Shown here piece by piece: positions 38,774-49,125 of a stretch of DNA of 64,000 nt. Below the pieces are notes generated by a model, which saw nothing but the letters and a program-made list of their open reading frames with translations, did no database searches and had not been told where the DNA came from. This stretch comes from a virus. The translations under genes and the position numbers were made by a program. Within the stretch, counting starts at the first letter, position 1. Each line of letters begins with the position of its first letter. The DNA is taken from positions 1 to 64,000 of IMG/VR virus record IMGVR_UViG_3300022902_001021, one strand, 5' to 3'.

Positions 38774-39937
38774 ATGCCAAAAAAGAAAAAAGCGTTCGTT
38801 AAACCAAAATACACTGAATCTGAGCAACTACTGTACGACAGGCTGAAAGCAGTTCGTGATAAGTCCGCAGCCACATATGCTTCGGAAAATTCGGTCTTCG
38901 AACCACTCGGTGAGAGTGACCCAGGAGGAAACCCAGAATTTTCGGATTGGTTAGGCGATGACTCATCACAATCAGATGAAGAAAGGGCAGATGCAAACTC
39001 AGCATATTTAAACGAAACCTCACCGACCGGCGAAAATATACAAGCGATACCAAGCAATTCCGGAATCTATCACACTGTGGTTCCGATGAAGGATTTGAGC
39101 TTCAAAATCGCACAAAATGAATCTGTTATGAAACATGGGGGATGCTATATTACGATGGGCACTGATCGCCCAACCACAGTAATGAGTGGGTATGGTGCAA
39201 AGGGATTTCAAAACGCTAGCACAATTGACTTGGTTGTAGGTAGGGCCGCCGGCTCTAGGGGAACAGACGGCCCCAAAGAAGGAGCGGTGGTAGATAACAA
39301 CCCAGTAGCGGATGCTGCAAGAATTTATATAAGCCAATTAACTGACATCGATGTCAATTTTGGCCTCGCTGAATCGGTGTCTGGAGTAGCAACCGGCGGT
39401 TCCGGAATAGCAGTAAAGGCAGACGATGTTCGAATAATAGGAAGAAGAAGTATTAAAATTGTGACTGGAAAGACGCAGGGCGCCCGCGGGTCCGGCCCCC
39501 ACGGCGAATGGACATCATTAGGCTTTTCGATGCACCAGCCAGCGCCCTCAATTGAGCTTCTAGCAGGAAATACATCACAAGAAAGAGTAGTATGGGGCGG
39601 CCTTTATAATCCGATAGAGAAGATCTCTACTGTCCAGAGAGCTTGTTTGGGCTCTAACACCCGCGATGCCCTAGCAGAATTAAATAACACTGTAGGAGAA
39701 TTATGGAGTGCTGTATTTAACTTAGCTCTTATTCAGTCTGGCTTTAACTCTATTGTAGGTGTTGACCCTGTGAGGCCATGGGTGGCCGCGGCAGCCCCAA
39801 CAGTTGGAATCGCAGCCCTACAATATGTGTTAGACAGTTTATGGCATACCAAAGTTAATGCAATATTGTGGGATTTGAATTATCTAACGCCCTATGGATA
39901 TAAATTTATTTGTAGCACAAATGTTAAACTGTCGTGA
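38774..39937 (+). CDS. Probable virion (baseplate) protein
   Basis: 387 residues. The first 90 residues are polar and low in structure (ESDPGGNPEF; DSSQSDEERADA). The middle is beta-rich with Gly-rich turns (GVATGGSGIAVKADDVRIIG, then RRSIKIVTGK), and the C-terminus has a hydrophobic part (PWVAAAAPTVGIAALQYVL). The position before the giant gene and the beta-rich composition fit a baseplate or tail protein. No family is recognised. Confidence 0.55.
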   Translation: MPKKKKAFVKPKYTESEQLLYDRLKAVRDKSAATYASENSVFEPLGESDPGGNPEFSDWLGDDSSQSDEERADANSAYLNETSPTGENIQAIPSNSGIYHTVVPMKDLSFKIAQNESVMKHGGCYITMGTDRPTTVMSGYGAKGFQNASTIDLVVGRAAGSRGTDGPKEGAVVDNNPVADAARIYISQLTDIDVNFGLAESVSGVATGGSGIAVKADDVRIIGRRSIKIVTGKTQGARGSGPHGEWTSLGFSMHQPAPSIELLAGNTSQERVVWGGLYNPIEKISTVQRACLGSNTRDALAELNNTVGELWSAVFNLALIQSGFNSIVGVDPVRPWVAAAAPTVGIAALQYVLDSLWHTKVNAILWDLNYLTPYGYKFICSTNVKLS

Positions 39938-39962
39938 GCATATTAGTTAGTGAGAAAAAGTA

Positions 39963-42900
39963 ATGGCGAATGAATCAAAATTTTTAAAATGGCAAGACGA
40001 AGATCATGATGGTCTTATAGATGTATGTGATGATGTAATTGATGTTGAGGCAAATAAATGCTTAAATTGCTCTCCCAATCCGACAGCCATCAAAGTAGAT
40101 TGGAAAAAGAAAACAGTAGAAGAGCCGTTCTTAAATGAGAGAACATGTGAATATCAAGTAACAGTTGTCACACCCTATACAACCGTAGTTGATGAATCAT
40201 TGATAGGTTCTGAAGATGAAAGCTCTCAAGAGGTGATAGACTCTTTGAGAGACAGATATGAAGAATTTGTAGATGATGTTATTGAGTCTTTAATCGTTTT
40301 TTACGATAAAGAAGATAGTGGAGCATCAAGAACAAAGATAAAAGAAGCAATAAAGTATAGTAAGTATTGGCTGGATCCCCGTCCCAACTCACGACTTAAA
40401 CTACTCTTTTCGGTTCCGTTCGACACACTGTTTGATATAGGCCCATATAACTCAGAAGATGAATATGAAGAGCCAAAGCCAGGAGATATCACAGTCTCCT
40501 ACAACGCCGGAGATTTATCCACAAAAATGATTAGAATCCGGAAGGGATTGAATCTTTACGGACGATACCTAAAAGTATATCGAGCTATTGATGGGGGTAA
40601 TTTATTCTTCAAGGAAGACAACAGGATCTTCAACCTCGAAGACTATGGAGACTCCACACTTTTTACAAGCTCTATCATGTCAAGCTTGATAGATTACTTA
40701 AACTCGTACTTAGAATCAAAAGGTCTTAATCTACCGGGCGTCGGCGGCATAATGTTTTTTGCCGACAAGGTCACAAAATTAGAATTTAAATTTAATAATT
40801 ACCAGCCACAGTCGTTAAAAGTGTGGACTGAATCTTGTGGAGAAAAACCGAAGTTTTATAATAAGAAAAGATTAAGAGGATTTATAAAATCACCGCCATG
40901 GAAAGATAAAACAGCAGTCGCATATTTCGTACAATTATACCAGATGGAAGCCTCACTGTCCGCGAGATCCCAAATACCATGGGAAGAATTTGTAATACAA
41001 TACACATATCCAACAATTTATTCTTCACTTAAAACAGAAGAGGAAGAAGAATCCAGACAGGTGATGGGTTGTATAGGCGAAGCGCTAGAACAAGAAGCAA
41101 AAGAACTTGGTCAGGATATCTTAGATGAAGTGTTTGACCTCGGAGACGCAATTGCCTATAAATTCAGAAAGAGTATTTGCCAATCAGAAAATTCAGAATC
41201 GAGACAAGATAAAATAAATGTTGGTTTAGTATATGATCCAGACACCAACACCAGACAAAATATCTTTGCCATGGCCCAAATGCAAGCACTTAAGGAGTTA
41301 GACGAAAGCGATCAGATATTTACTCAAATGTGCGCTAAAATCCTGGCATCCATGACTCCCTTTGGTTCAGTACAGAAGAAGATGGATCAACTGTGGGAGT
41401 TTGGGTTCGAAAGAATAAAGGCATGCGGACTTCTTGATTTGTTACTGGATGCTATCAAATGTTTGATGGGGGGTCTTACGTTTGAAGAAGCCATGGCTAG
41501 CATGATCAAGAGCGCCCTTAAATCAATGTCGATCGAAAACTTCGGAGATTTATTTGTAGGAATCCCTCCCGAAAAACAAGATGAACTCGACGCGTTAGTT
41601 AAAAAGAAATTAGAGTCCGGTGATATTTTCCCAGAAGGTAGCACAAATCAACAAATTTCAAATATAATGGCCTCCGGCACCTCATACTCTAAGCCATGGG
41701 AAATCCAATCTGTAATAGACCAAGAGAGAAACAGTAAAAAGGAGGGCGCGTATGAGGGTTCAGTAGCTCCGCCGGCCTCTTATTCAAAAGAAGCAGCGGA
41801 GTCATCAACCGCGACCAGAAGGACACTGGCTCAACAGTTTGATGTAGCCGGCAACGCCCAAGATGAATTATCGCCTGATATTGTTATGGAAGCATATGTA
41901 ATGGCGTTGATAGAGGTGTATTCTGACAATCTGTTAGCATTGGTGGATGAACTTAACAAGTTCCCGGGCGCACAAATAATAGCCGGCATAATAGCAATGT
42001 TAGATTGTCCGATGCCGCCTCTGTTTAATCCCGATCTGCTTAGTTTTATTAAGGATATCGAGCTACCGTTTTGTCGTGACATGTCAGAGATTAGAACAAT
42101 TAGAATGGAAAATCCATTTACTTGGATCCCAAAATTAAAAGATATAATGAGCGCGCTGTGGGAAGCAATAAAATTTGCTGTTCAGCAGCTTATTATGGCA
42201 ATTGTTTTAAAATTGATGGTTAAAATATGTCAGATAATTGGAGACGCAATCTGTAAGGCGCTAGAAACAACAGGCAAATTAGCCGCCGCCGTACCGGCGG
42301 TGTTACAAGGGAGCACCACTTTTAAGGAAGTTGTAGGAGACGCTATCTGCGGACCATTAGCAGATGACGCACAAGTAGAAGATACTATGGTTGAAATGAT
42401 GGCTTCTATGGGGGCCGGCTCAGCCGCCTTAGCCAATCGCGATCAAGTATTAAGATTCACAGAAGATTTATCTTCCTCTACCACAAGGGCAGAGCTGATA
42501 GAAGGTTTTCTCGGAAATCCATCACAGGATTTGATAGATATCGGGACGCAACTTCTGGAGTTTGAATATCCAGAATTGGGCGAAGCTATGCCCACCCCAC
42601 AATCATTTGGAAGATTTATCACCAACGTTGGTAATGTAATGCCGGGCGATTTTAAAAAACAACTAAGAGAAATGTTAGATGAATCCCCGGAACTTGAAGG
42701 CCTTCCAGCAAACCCCACATTATGTGCAACTCAAGAGCAGATAGACAACTTTAATGAGTTACGTTGTACTCTATTAGACGGCCGCGCCACAAAAGAACAG
42801 TGTGAGCAAATGTTGGCTGATAATAAAAGTGATCTATTGGACGATCTATCATCTCTTGGAGATGTACTTCAAGGAGGCATACCAAATTATATCAGTAGTA

Positions 42901-45900
42901 ATATGCCACCGATAATCTCGCAGCCTGGATGTGATGACGGATTATTCCCACACATGCCAGAAGCAATAAAATCTGCCGGCAGTCAAGTTCTTAAGAATGA
43001 TTTGGAGATGCTTAAAATAGACTTTGCCAAGGACATGTTGGGGAATGGTGGTCTTTTTGCCGGCGATGACGATTGGGGATTTATGAATATGGTATTATCG
43101 GATACTGAAGGAAACCCCTTGACCGCTCATTGGAGGAAAGCACATAATAATAATGATTATGTAAACTTTGCAACAAATGCGCCCAACGGTGGTTCTGCCT
43201 CTCAAGGATTTTGGGCATCATTTCAAAAAAATAAATCATTTCCACAACAACACGGACAGTTCCCAACGTACGTGGGTTCATGGTTAATGCGCCAATTCTT
43301 GGTCGCCGGCGAAAGTGATAATATGCCTCCAGCCGACTGCGGGGAAGGGCCAGACTCTGCAATGACAATGGCCTATGCGACCGATCTGTCAAGCGGTTTA
43401 GAATTTAATTCCAAAAATGATATTTCAACTGCGCGAATATTTAAAAAGAGCTTTTCAGACTTAGGGTTTGATATGTTTTTTGGTGGTGGTATAGATCTCT
43501 TCATGCTTCCTGATTTTGGTTATAACACAACATACGATACAAATTTAGTAACTGAACAGGTGATCATAACACGCGAACCACGCAAAGCAAACCCTGACAT
43601 TTCTTTAAAATATAGAGACAATGCGGCAGGGTACCGCTCTTCGCCCAGATCTGATGATCGTACCTCTAACCCTAACTATAGTTATGGGTTTAACGTTAAT
43701 TTATACATATCTGATATAGCTGAGGTTCAAGAAGAATACGAATACCGCGTACGAGAATTAACACCGGAGGAAATGGAAGAGCTTAGTGTGGGGGATCCAT
43801 CGGATCTAGGAGTAACTGCAATTGCAACCCGCGGCACCGGGGTCTATGCAAGCCGACCAGATGATAGCGCGCGAATAAAAATAACCGAGTATATCAACCA
43901 AAGGGCCGCGGTACAATCGCCAGAATCAGAATTAATTACACAGGAACCATGGATCCAGGAAGTCATCCCAGTACCAGACTGGTTAGGTAATATACCGGTT
44001 GTAGGCTGGGCCATGGCCGGCCTACTATCACTTATTAACGTTAGTTTTTCGTTATTATCAGTGATGGTCGGGGCGGTCTTACCAAGCTTCGAAGAAAAAC
44101 AAATTATTAAAAATAGAAGATATGAATTTTTATCTGTTGATGATGGGTTAGAAGACATCGACATGTCGCTATATCCAAATTTTGGTGCGTGCTTCGAACA
44201 AACCCGCGAATATATCCCACAAGTATCATTATTATCAGAGATGGTATCTAGTAGCCCATCATCTGGCACTCTCTATGAATCAGACGCAAAAAACGAGCAT
44301 GATTTATGGATGACCAAATTTTTTAAAATGTTTTCCAAAGAAATCGGCGAGAACCTATCCGGATGGAAATACGGCGCCCAATACGACTCTCTTACAGCGG
44401 CCGATGCTGAGTACTTAATTCCAGAAGGCCAGAAAGATCAAGGAAGCTTATATTCAGAAGGCGAACCAATTTGGGATGATGAACTTAATCCCCCCGGTTA
44501 CCGCGAAGCAGAAAACGATGATATGTTAATGGGGGTCAGCCGAGATCAATATAGAAGAGGAGAAGATGCAAGAGTAATGTATCTTGATCCAAATAAATAC
44601 GGTGGATCACATACTCGCCCACCAATATATGTTAAACCACTTAAATATGATGGCTGGTTAGGATTAGTAAATGCGCTGTTTCCTGAATATACTCCGTGTA
44701 AGCCACACAACACCGATATAATTGATTTTGGAGAAATACAAGACAGGATAACGGACTTATACTCTAAAATACCTGATGACCCAAGATTAAAATCAGATCC
44801 AGAATGCGCTGTTGAAGTACCATACAATAGAATTCTAGACCGTCCAGCCCGGGCAGGCATGGCAGGTATTATTGAAACTGCGATTCGAATATACGCGACT
44901 GTACATTTTTTCAAATCGATCGCAACCTTCTCTAAAATAATGCCTAAGTTCCCTGATAACTTTAGTTCATTATACTCTTCCTATATTGTAGAGGTAATGG
45001 AAGAGTCCTTTAAAGACGCCCAATCGGGATTTTGGGAGTTCTTTACACCGTTCAAAGACGAAGAGTTTTGGTATGCATTCTTGGAACAATCAGTCCAATA
45101 CTATGCTTGGCGCGTTGATCAAGATGAGATTGTGGCGCCCAATAGTGTTTTGGCAGCATTGGGTAGATTAAATAATGTTCAAGAGCACTACAACTTTCCA
45201 TGGCTAGCCGACCTAAGGCACGCCAAAGAAGTTGATGAAGCAGGAGAACTACAAACACTTAAAGGCTACAGACAAGATAAGAATCTAGAAACGGTCAAGG
45301 TATCAGAAGAGGATGCAAAGTTAGTACTAAAAGAATTAGTAAATGAACAGCTAACAATGATGGGACAGAGGCTAATAAAGAATCTTGAATCACAAGGATT
45401 TACTCCGGAGATTTTTGATCTAGACCTCTGGCTATTCTCTAATATGTGCTCTGGTGGAGAGAATTTAGTATTCTATAGTCCAGATTTTATTGAACAAAAC
45501 GTAGGATTACCAACAGAAGGCTCAGAACACTATACACCCGGAGGCCAATTTAGAATTGCAATTGCAAATGATCCAGATAGTTTAGGGCTAGGCTCCGAAT
45601 ATGTTGGGTATTTCCATGTTCGCGAAAATGAATCTGGCGAGACAGAATATATGGCAGGCGAACACCATACTGGAGAGCCACACGATGTCTTGAGGCCAAT
45701 AGCAAACTTGATTGAGGTCGGCACAAATAAAAGAGAAGAGGTAACTGAGTCTGATGAATCGGGTGATTACTCTAAAACAACAGAGGAGTGGGTAGGTTTC
45801 GGTGACGTGGCAGAATATGGAACAGCACCCTACGACGCCGAAAACCCATTCACGATAGAGAAATACATTAGTATTGACGGTAGTAAATCTGACACCGCGA

Positions 45901-46913
45901 CCGCGATTGCAGCAATAACTGCAAACCCTCCGGGCCTATTGCTGTCAGAGGTGTATCCTGGAAGCCTTAAAGAAGTAATGAGTGAGCCAACCGAACCAGG
46001 CCACGTGCCAGAAGTAGTTGGTATAGAAGGAGCCTTGGGAGTTAGATATGGAATTCAATTTAGTTATAATTCCCCATCGGCCGGAAGAGTTCCAATAACT
46101 AGTGTAGAGGTAGATGCCTTAGACTTGCCGGTAGAGGCGGTTGCGCCACTGACAGCAAACAGTCATAATTTATTATGTCTTCTTAAGAAACTAAAAGAGG
46201 ACCAAAAATATAAATTGATGGTTAAATACATATTCCCGATTCCAAAAGTGATATCGACCTTAGCTATTTATAATGATATGGGTTTCATATCATCTATTGG
46301 AGAAGTAACAGTCGGTGCCGGAGATCATCACAAACAAGTTAAATTATCTGATCCCAATGATCCCATGGCTGCAAATATACCCGGGTTCTCGGGCAACAAT
46401 GTACCTTCGAATGGAGGACTCGCCGAGGCAAATTCTTTCTTTGCAAACGATGTTATTCAACAAAAACCAGGCGCCGTCGGGTTTGTAAAAACAGGGATGG
46501 AGGCCGGCCCAGACATAAGCAGTCCATGGAACAGTGAAAAAATGATCGAAGGCCCGCCATTGAAGACATTTGAAGGATTAGAAGCGAGAGGCAATGAAGG
46601 TTGGCAATCTTGGATGGATCGGCAGCCCGGCCTCTTATCAGGAATGTTTGTGTTAGAATTTGATAGTTGGGATCGAGTGCTGTTACGAAATTCAAAGTCT
46701 AGAATTAAAAAGATCTTTAGGTCATATTACAATTCAAGACACTTCACCCCAGGCGATGATTTAGGTGGCAACGCAGCCAACCTATTCATTAAAAATCTTA
46801 AAGCCCGTATAATACCATCTCCAGGTAAGGGTATCTTATCTTGGTTCCAGCGCGGCCGCTTGCGTCCAAATCCATATAATGCCGAAGGTAAATTGTGTGA
46901 TAAAAGTGACTAA
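39963..46913 (+). CDS. Giant virion structural protein, 2316 residues
   Basis: It begins with WQDEDHDGLIDVCDDVID, a DxDxDGxxD calcium loop like those of thrombospondin type-3 repeats (D12-D20). The body is mixed-fold and acidic, with many Pro- and Gly-rich turns. Hydrophobic stretches lie near residues 735-765 (QQLIMAIVLKLMVKICQIIG) and 1340-1375 (GWAMAGLLSLINVSFSLLSV). It is far larger than any T4 baseplate protein. With gp25 and gp6 genes directly downstream, a baseplate or tail-hub scaffold is likely. No sub-domain could be named with confidence. Confidence 0.65.
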   Translation: MANESKFLKWQDEDHDGLIDVCDDVIDVEANKCLNCSPNPTAIKVDWKKKTVEEPFLNERTCEYQVTVVTPYTTVVDESLIGSEDESSQEVIDSLRDRYEEFVDDVIESLIVFYDKEDSGASRTKIKEAIKYSKYWLDPRPNSRLKLLFSVPFDTLFDIGPYNSEDEYEEPKPGDITVSYNAGDLSTKMIRIRKGLNLYGRYLKVYRAIDGGNLFFKEDNRIFNLEDYGDSTLFTSSIMSSLIDYLNSYLESKGLNLPGVGGIMFFADKVTKLEFKFNNYQPQSLKVWTESCGEKPKFYNKKRLRGFIKSPPWKDKTAVAYFVQLYQMEASLSARSQIPWEEFVIQYTYPTIYSSLKTEEEEESRQVMGCIGEALEQEAKELGQDILDEVFDLGDAIAYKFRKSICQSENSESRQDKINVGLVYDPDTNTRQNIFAMAQMQALKELDESDQIFTQMCAKILASMTPFGSVQKKMDQLWEFGFERIKACGLLDLLLDAIKCLMGGLTFEEAMASMIKSALKSMSIENFGDLFVGIPPEKQDELDALVKKKLESGDIFPEGSTNQQISNIMASGTSYSKPWEIQSVIDQERNSKKEGAYEGSVAPPASYSKEAAESSTATRRTLAQQFDVAGNAQDELSPDIVMEAYVMALIEVYSDNLLALVDELNKFPGAQIIAGIIAMLDCPMPPLFNPDLLSFIKDIELPFCRDMSEIRTIRMENPFTWIPKLKDIMSALWEAIKFAVQQLIMAIVLKLMVKICQIIGDAICKALETTGKLAAAVPAVLQGSTTFKEVVGDAICGPLADDAQVEDTMVEMMASMGAGSAALANRDQVLRFTEDLSSSTTRAELIEGFLGNPSQDLIDIGTQLLEFEYPELGEAMPTPQSFGRFITNVGNVMPGDFKKQLREMLDESPELEGLPANPTLCATQEQIDNFNELRCTLLDGRATKEQCEQMLADNKSDLLDDLSSLGDVLQGGIPNYISSNMPPIISQPGCDDGLFPHMPEAIKSAGSQVLKNDLEMLKIDFAKDMLGNGGLFAGDDDWGFMNMVLSDTEGNPLTAHWRKAHNNNDYVNFATNAPNGGSASQGFWASFQKNKSFPQQHGQFPTYVGSWLMRQFLVAGESDNMPPADCGEGPDSAMTMAYATDLSSGLEFNSKNDISTARIFKKSFSDLGFDMFFGGGIDLFMLPDFGYNTTYDTNLVTEQVIITREPRKANPDISLKYRDNAAGYRSSPRSDDRTSNPNYSYGFNVNLYISDIAEVQEEYEYRVRELTPEEMEELSVGDPSDLGVTAIATRGTGVYASRPDDSARIKITEYINQRAAVQSPESELITQEPWIQEVIPVPDWLGNIPVVGWAMAGLLSLINVSFSLLSVMVGAVLPSFEEKQIIKNRRYEFLSVDDGLEDIDMSLYPNFGACFEQTREYIPQVSLLSEMVSSSPSSGTLYESDAKNEHDLWMTKFFKMFSKEIGENLSGWKYGAQYDSLTAADAEYLIPEGQKDQGSLYSEGEPIWDDELNPPGYREAENDDMLMGVSRDQYRRGEDARVMYLDPNKYGGSHTRPPIYVKPLKYDGWLGLVNALFPEYTPCKPHNTDIIDFGEIQDRITDLYSKIPDDPRLKSDPECAVEVPYNRILDRPARAGMAGIIETAIRIYATVHFFKSIATFSKIMPKFPDNFSSLYSSYIVEVMEESFKDAQSGFWEFFTPFKDEEFWYAFLEQSVQYYAWRVDQDEIVAPNSVLAALGRLNNVQEHYNFPWLADLRHAKEVDEAGELQTLKGYRQDKNLETVKVSEEDAKLVLKELVNEQLTMMGQRLIKNLESQGFTPEIFDLDLWLFSNMCSGGENLVFYSPDFIEQNVGLPTEGSEHYTPGGQFRIAIANDPDSLGLGSEYVGYFHVRENESGETEYMAGEHHTGEPHDVLRPIANLIEVGTNKREEVTESDESGDYSKTTEEWVGFGDVAEYGTAPYDAENPFTIEKYISIDGSKSDTATAIAAITANPPGLLLSEVYPGSLKEVMSEPTEPGHVPEVVGIEGALGVRYGIQFSYNSPSAGRVPITSVEVDALDLPVEAVAPLTANSHNLLCLLKKLKEDQKYKLMVKYIFPIPKVISTLAIYNDMGFISSIGEVTVGAGDHHKQVKLSDPNDPMAANIPGFSGNNVPSNGGLAEANSFFANDVIQQKPGAVGFVKTGMEAGPDISSPWNSEKMIEGPPLKTFEGLEARGNEGWQSWMDRQPGLLSGMFVLEFDSWDRVLLRNSKSRIKKIFRSYYNSRHFTPGDDLGGNAANLFIKNLKARIIPSPGKGILSWFQRGRLRPNPYNAEGKLCDKSD

Positions 46914-46944
46914 TAGAATAATTATATAATAGGAGGGATATAAA

Positions 46945-47313
46945 ATGGCTTCAATCGGGGTAGCTTTACCGATAACAAAGGATTCTTCAGATGGATTTAC
47001 AATGCTTAAAAGCTTCAGAAAAACTATTAAGCAAAACTTCAAGATGTTAATTTTAACATCACCTGGGGAACGTGTCATGGAACCAGAATTCGGAGTAGGA
47101 ATAAGAAGATTTTTGTTCGAGAACTATGATGACTCCCTCCCTTACAAGATGGAAAGCAGAATTAGAGAACAAGTAAAAATGTTTATGCCAGTTATAAGCA
47201 TATCACAAGTTAATTTTGATTTTGAGCAATCTGGCCAAAACGTACTTGGATTAACTATAGTTTATAGTATTCCAACAGTTGGACCCGCTGAAATACTACA
47301 TATTACTATTTAA
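46945..47313 (+). CDS. 25: Baseplate wedge protein gp25-like
   Basis: 122 residues (T4 gp25: 132). IGVALPITKDSSDGFTMLKS leads into ILTSPGERVMEPEFGVGIRR and FLFENYDD, the gp25/lysozyme-like family motif of contractile baseplates and phage P2 W. It links the baseplate wedge to the sheath. AGGAGG precedes the ATG after an AT-rich gap. The gp6-like gene follows within 16 bases. Confidence 0.9.
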   Translation: MASIGVALPITKDSSDGFTMLKSFRKTIKQNFKMLILTSPGERVMEPEFGVGIRRFLFENYDDSLPYKMESRIREQVKMFMPVISISQVNFDFEQSGQNVLGLTIVYSIPTVGPAEILHITI

Positions 47314-47328
47314 AAAAGGAGGATTTTT

Positions 47329-49125
47329 ATGAGTTCGGATCAAAAAAAGATAGTTCCTATCAACTATACAAATAGAGAATTTGAAGGGATAAGGCAAGAT
47401 TTATTAGAATTGGCCGAGCGCCTATATCCCGATTCTTTTCAAGATTTTAGTGAAGCTTCCTTTGGATCGCTAATGATAGATTCCGTAGCGTATGTCGGTG
47501 ATCAGCTATCATTTTACATGGATTACAATATTAATGAATCCTTTTTGGATACGGCATATCAATATAACAATGTATTAAGAATGGGCCGTACAATGGGGTA
47601 CAAGCATACTGGACGCCCATCAACCTATGGTACCGCCGCCATCTTTGTGATAGTCCCAGCTAGCCCAACCGGTATTGGTCCAGATACAAATTATATTCCG
47701 GTCCTAAAAAGAGGCACCAGATTTTCATCTGATAATAATCTTAACTTTGTATTATTAGAGAATATAGATTTTTCTGATCCTAAAAATCCAGTAGTGGTGG
47801 CCAAAGTTAATACCACAACCGGCGCCCCAACATCCTTCGCAATAAAATCATATGGTAATGTGGTATCAGGATATTTTAGTCGCACTGATGTAGTTGTTGG
47901 CGCCTACGAAAGATTTAAGAGAATTAAACTTCCTATTCCTGAATTGGCAGAAATAATATCTGTCTTTGACTCCCAAGGAAATGAGTTTTACGAAGTAGAT
48001 TATCTATCCCAAGACATGATATTTAAGGAAGTAACAAATAAAAATTATAAAAACGACAACGTTCCATCAATTTTAAAGCCATTTTTGGTTTCTAGAAAGT
48101 TTATAGTAGAGAGAGACAGAAATAATGCTTATTTACAATTTGGCTCAGGGCAAATAGGTGACAGTGAGATAGTCGCTGACCCACAAACTGTCGTTATGGA
48201 GATCTTCGGAAAAAACTATACATCTGATACAACTTTTGATCCTACAAGGTTATCAAAAAATAAAAGTTTAGGAATAGTTCCTTCAAATACAACGCTATCA
48301 ATCTCTTATCGTGTTACTAACCCTTCAAATTCAAATGTAGCTGTCGGATCATTAAACAGGGTTGGAAATGCTTTGTTCGATTTTGAAGATCGCTCGATTC
48401 TCAATAGCACCGAGATGGGAAATGTAATAGCCTCTCTTGAAATATCGAACGAAGAGCCAATTACAGGAGACGTTACAAACGCAAATACTTCTGAGATAAA
48501 AAGAAGAATATTTGATACCTTCCCAACACAAAACAGAGCGGTCACCCAAGCTGATTATGAAAATTTGAGTTATAGAATGCCAGCGAAGTTTGGGTCTATA
48601 AAAAGAGTATCAGCGCAGAGAGATCCAGATTCCAAGAAAAGGAATCTCAATATGTATGTGATTTCAGAGGATAGCTTTGGAAAATTGGTCAGCACCAACA
48701 AAACAATTAAAAATAATTTAAAAACTTGGCTAAATCAGCATAGAATGATAAACGATACTTTAGATATAATCGATCCCTATATTATTAATTATGGAATTGA
48801 GTTTATAATTAAACCATCCTCCGGCGCAGATAAATATATAACTTTAAATTCAGCGGTAGAAGCTTTAAAAGAAAGATTTAAGGCTCCAATGTATATTGGG
48901 GAACCAATCTATATAAGTGATATATATTCAACGCTTAAAGAGTCTCCGGGAGTATTAGACGTTATAAAAGTCAGGCTCATAAATAAAACGGGCACGAACT
49001 ATTCAAACGCTAATATAGATATAAATAAAAATCTTTCTCCCAACGGAGATTACTTGATAATACCAAAGAACGCAATCGCCGAAATGAAGTATCCAGAGAG
49101 TGATATCCAAGGAAAAATTAGATAA
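47329..49125 (+). CDS. 6: Baseplate wedge protein gp6/J-like
   Basis: 598 residues (T4 gp6: 660). The N-terminal PINYTNREFEGIRQDLLELA, the MIDSVAYVGDQLSFYMDYNINE stretch and the end FGSIKRVSAQRDPDSKKRNL and IYISDIYSTLKESPGVLDV are typical of the gp6/baseplate J family. gp6 forms the wedge ring of contractile baseplates. GGAGG lies before the ATG. The stop overlaps the next ATG (TAATG). Confidence 0.88.
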   Translation: MSSDQKKIVPINYTNREFEGIRQDLLELAERLYPDSFQDFSEASFGSLMIDSVAYVGDQLSFYMDYNINESFLDTAYQYNNVLRMGRTMGYKHTGRPSTYGTAAIFVIVPASPTGIGPDTNYIPVLKRGTRFSSDNNLNFVLLENIDFSDPKNPVVVAKVNTTTGAPTSFAIKSYGNVVSGYFSRTDVVVGAYERFKRIKLPIPELAEIISVFDSQGNEFYEVDYLSQDMIFKEVTNKNYKNDNVPSILKPFLVSRKFIVERDRNNAYLQFGSGQIGDSEIVADPQTVVMEIFGKNYTSDTTFDPTRLSKNKSLGIVPSNTTLSISYRVTNPSNSNVAVGSLNRVGNALFDFEDRSILNSTEMGNVIASLEISNEEPITGDVTNANTSEIKRRIFDTFPTQNRAVTQADYENLSYRMPAKFGSIKRVSAQRDPDSKKRNLNMYVISEDSFGKLVSTNKTIKNNLKTWLNQHRMINDTLDIIDPYIINYGIEFIIKPSSGADKYITLNSAVEALKERFKAPMYIGEPIYISDIYSTLKESPGVLDVIKVRLINKTGTNYSNANIDINKNLSPNGDYLIIPKNAIAEMKYPESDIQGKIR

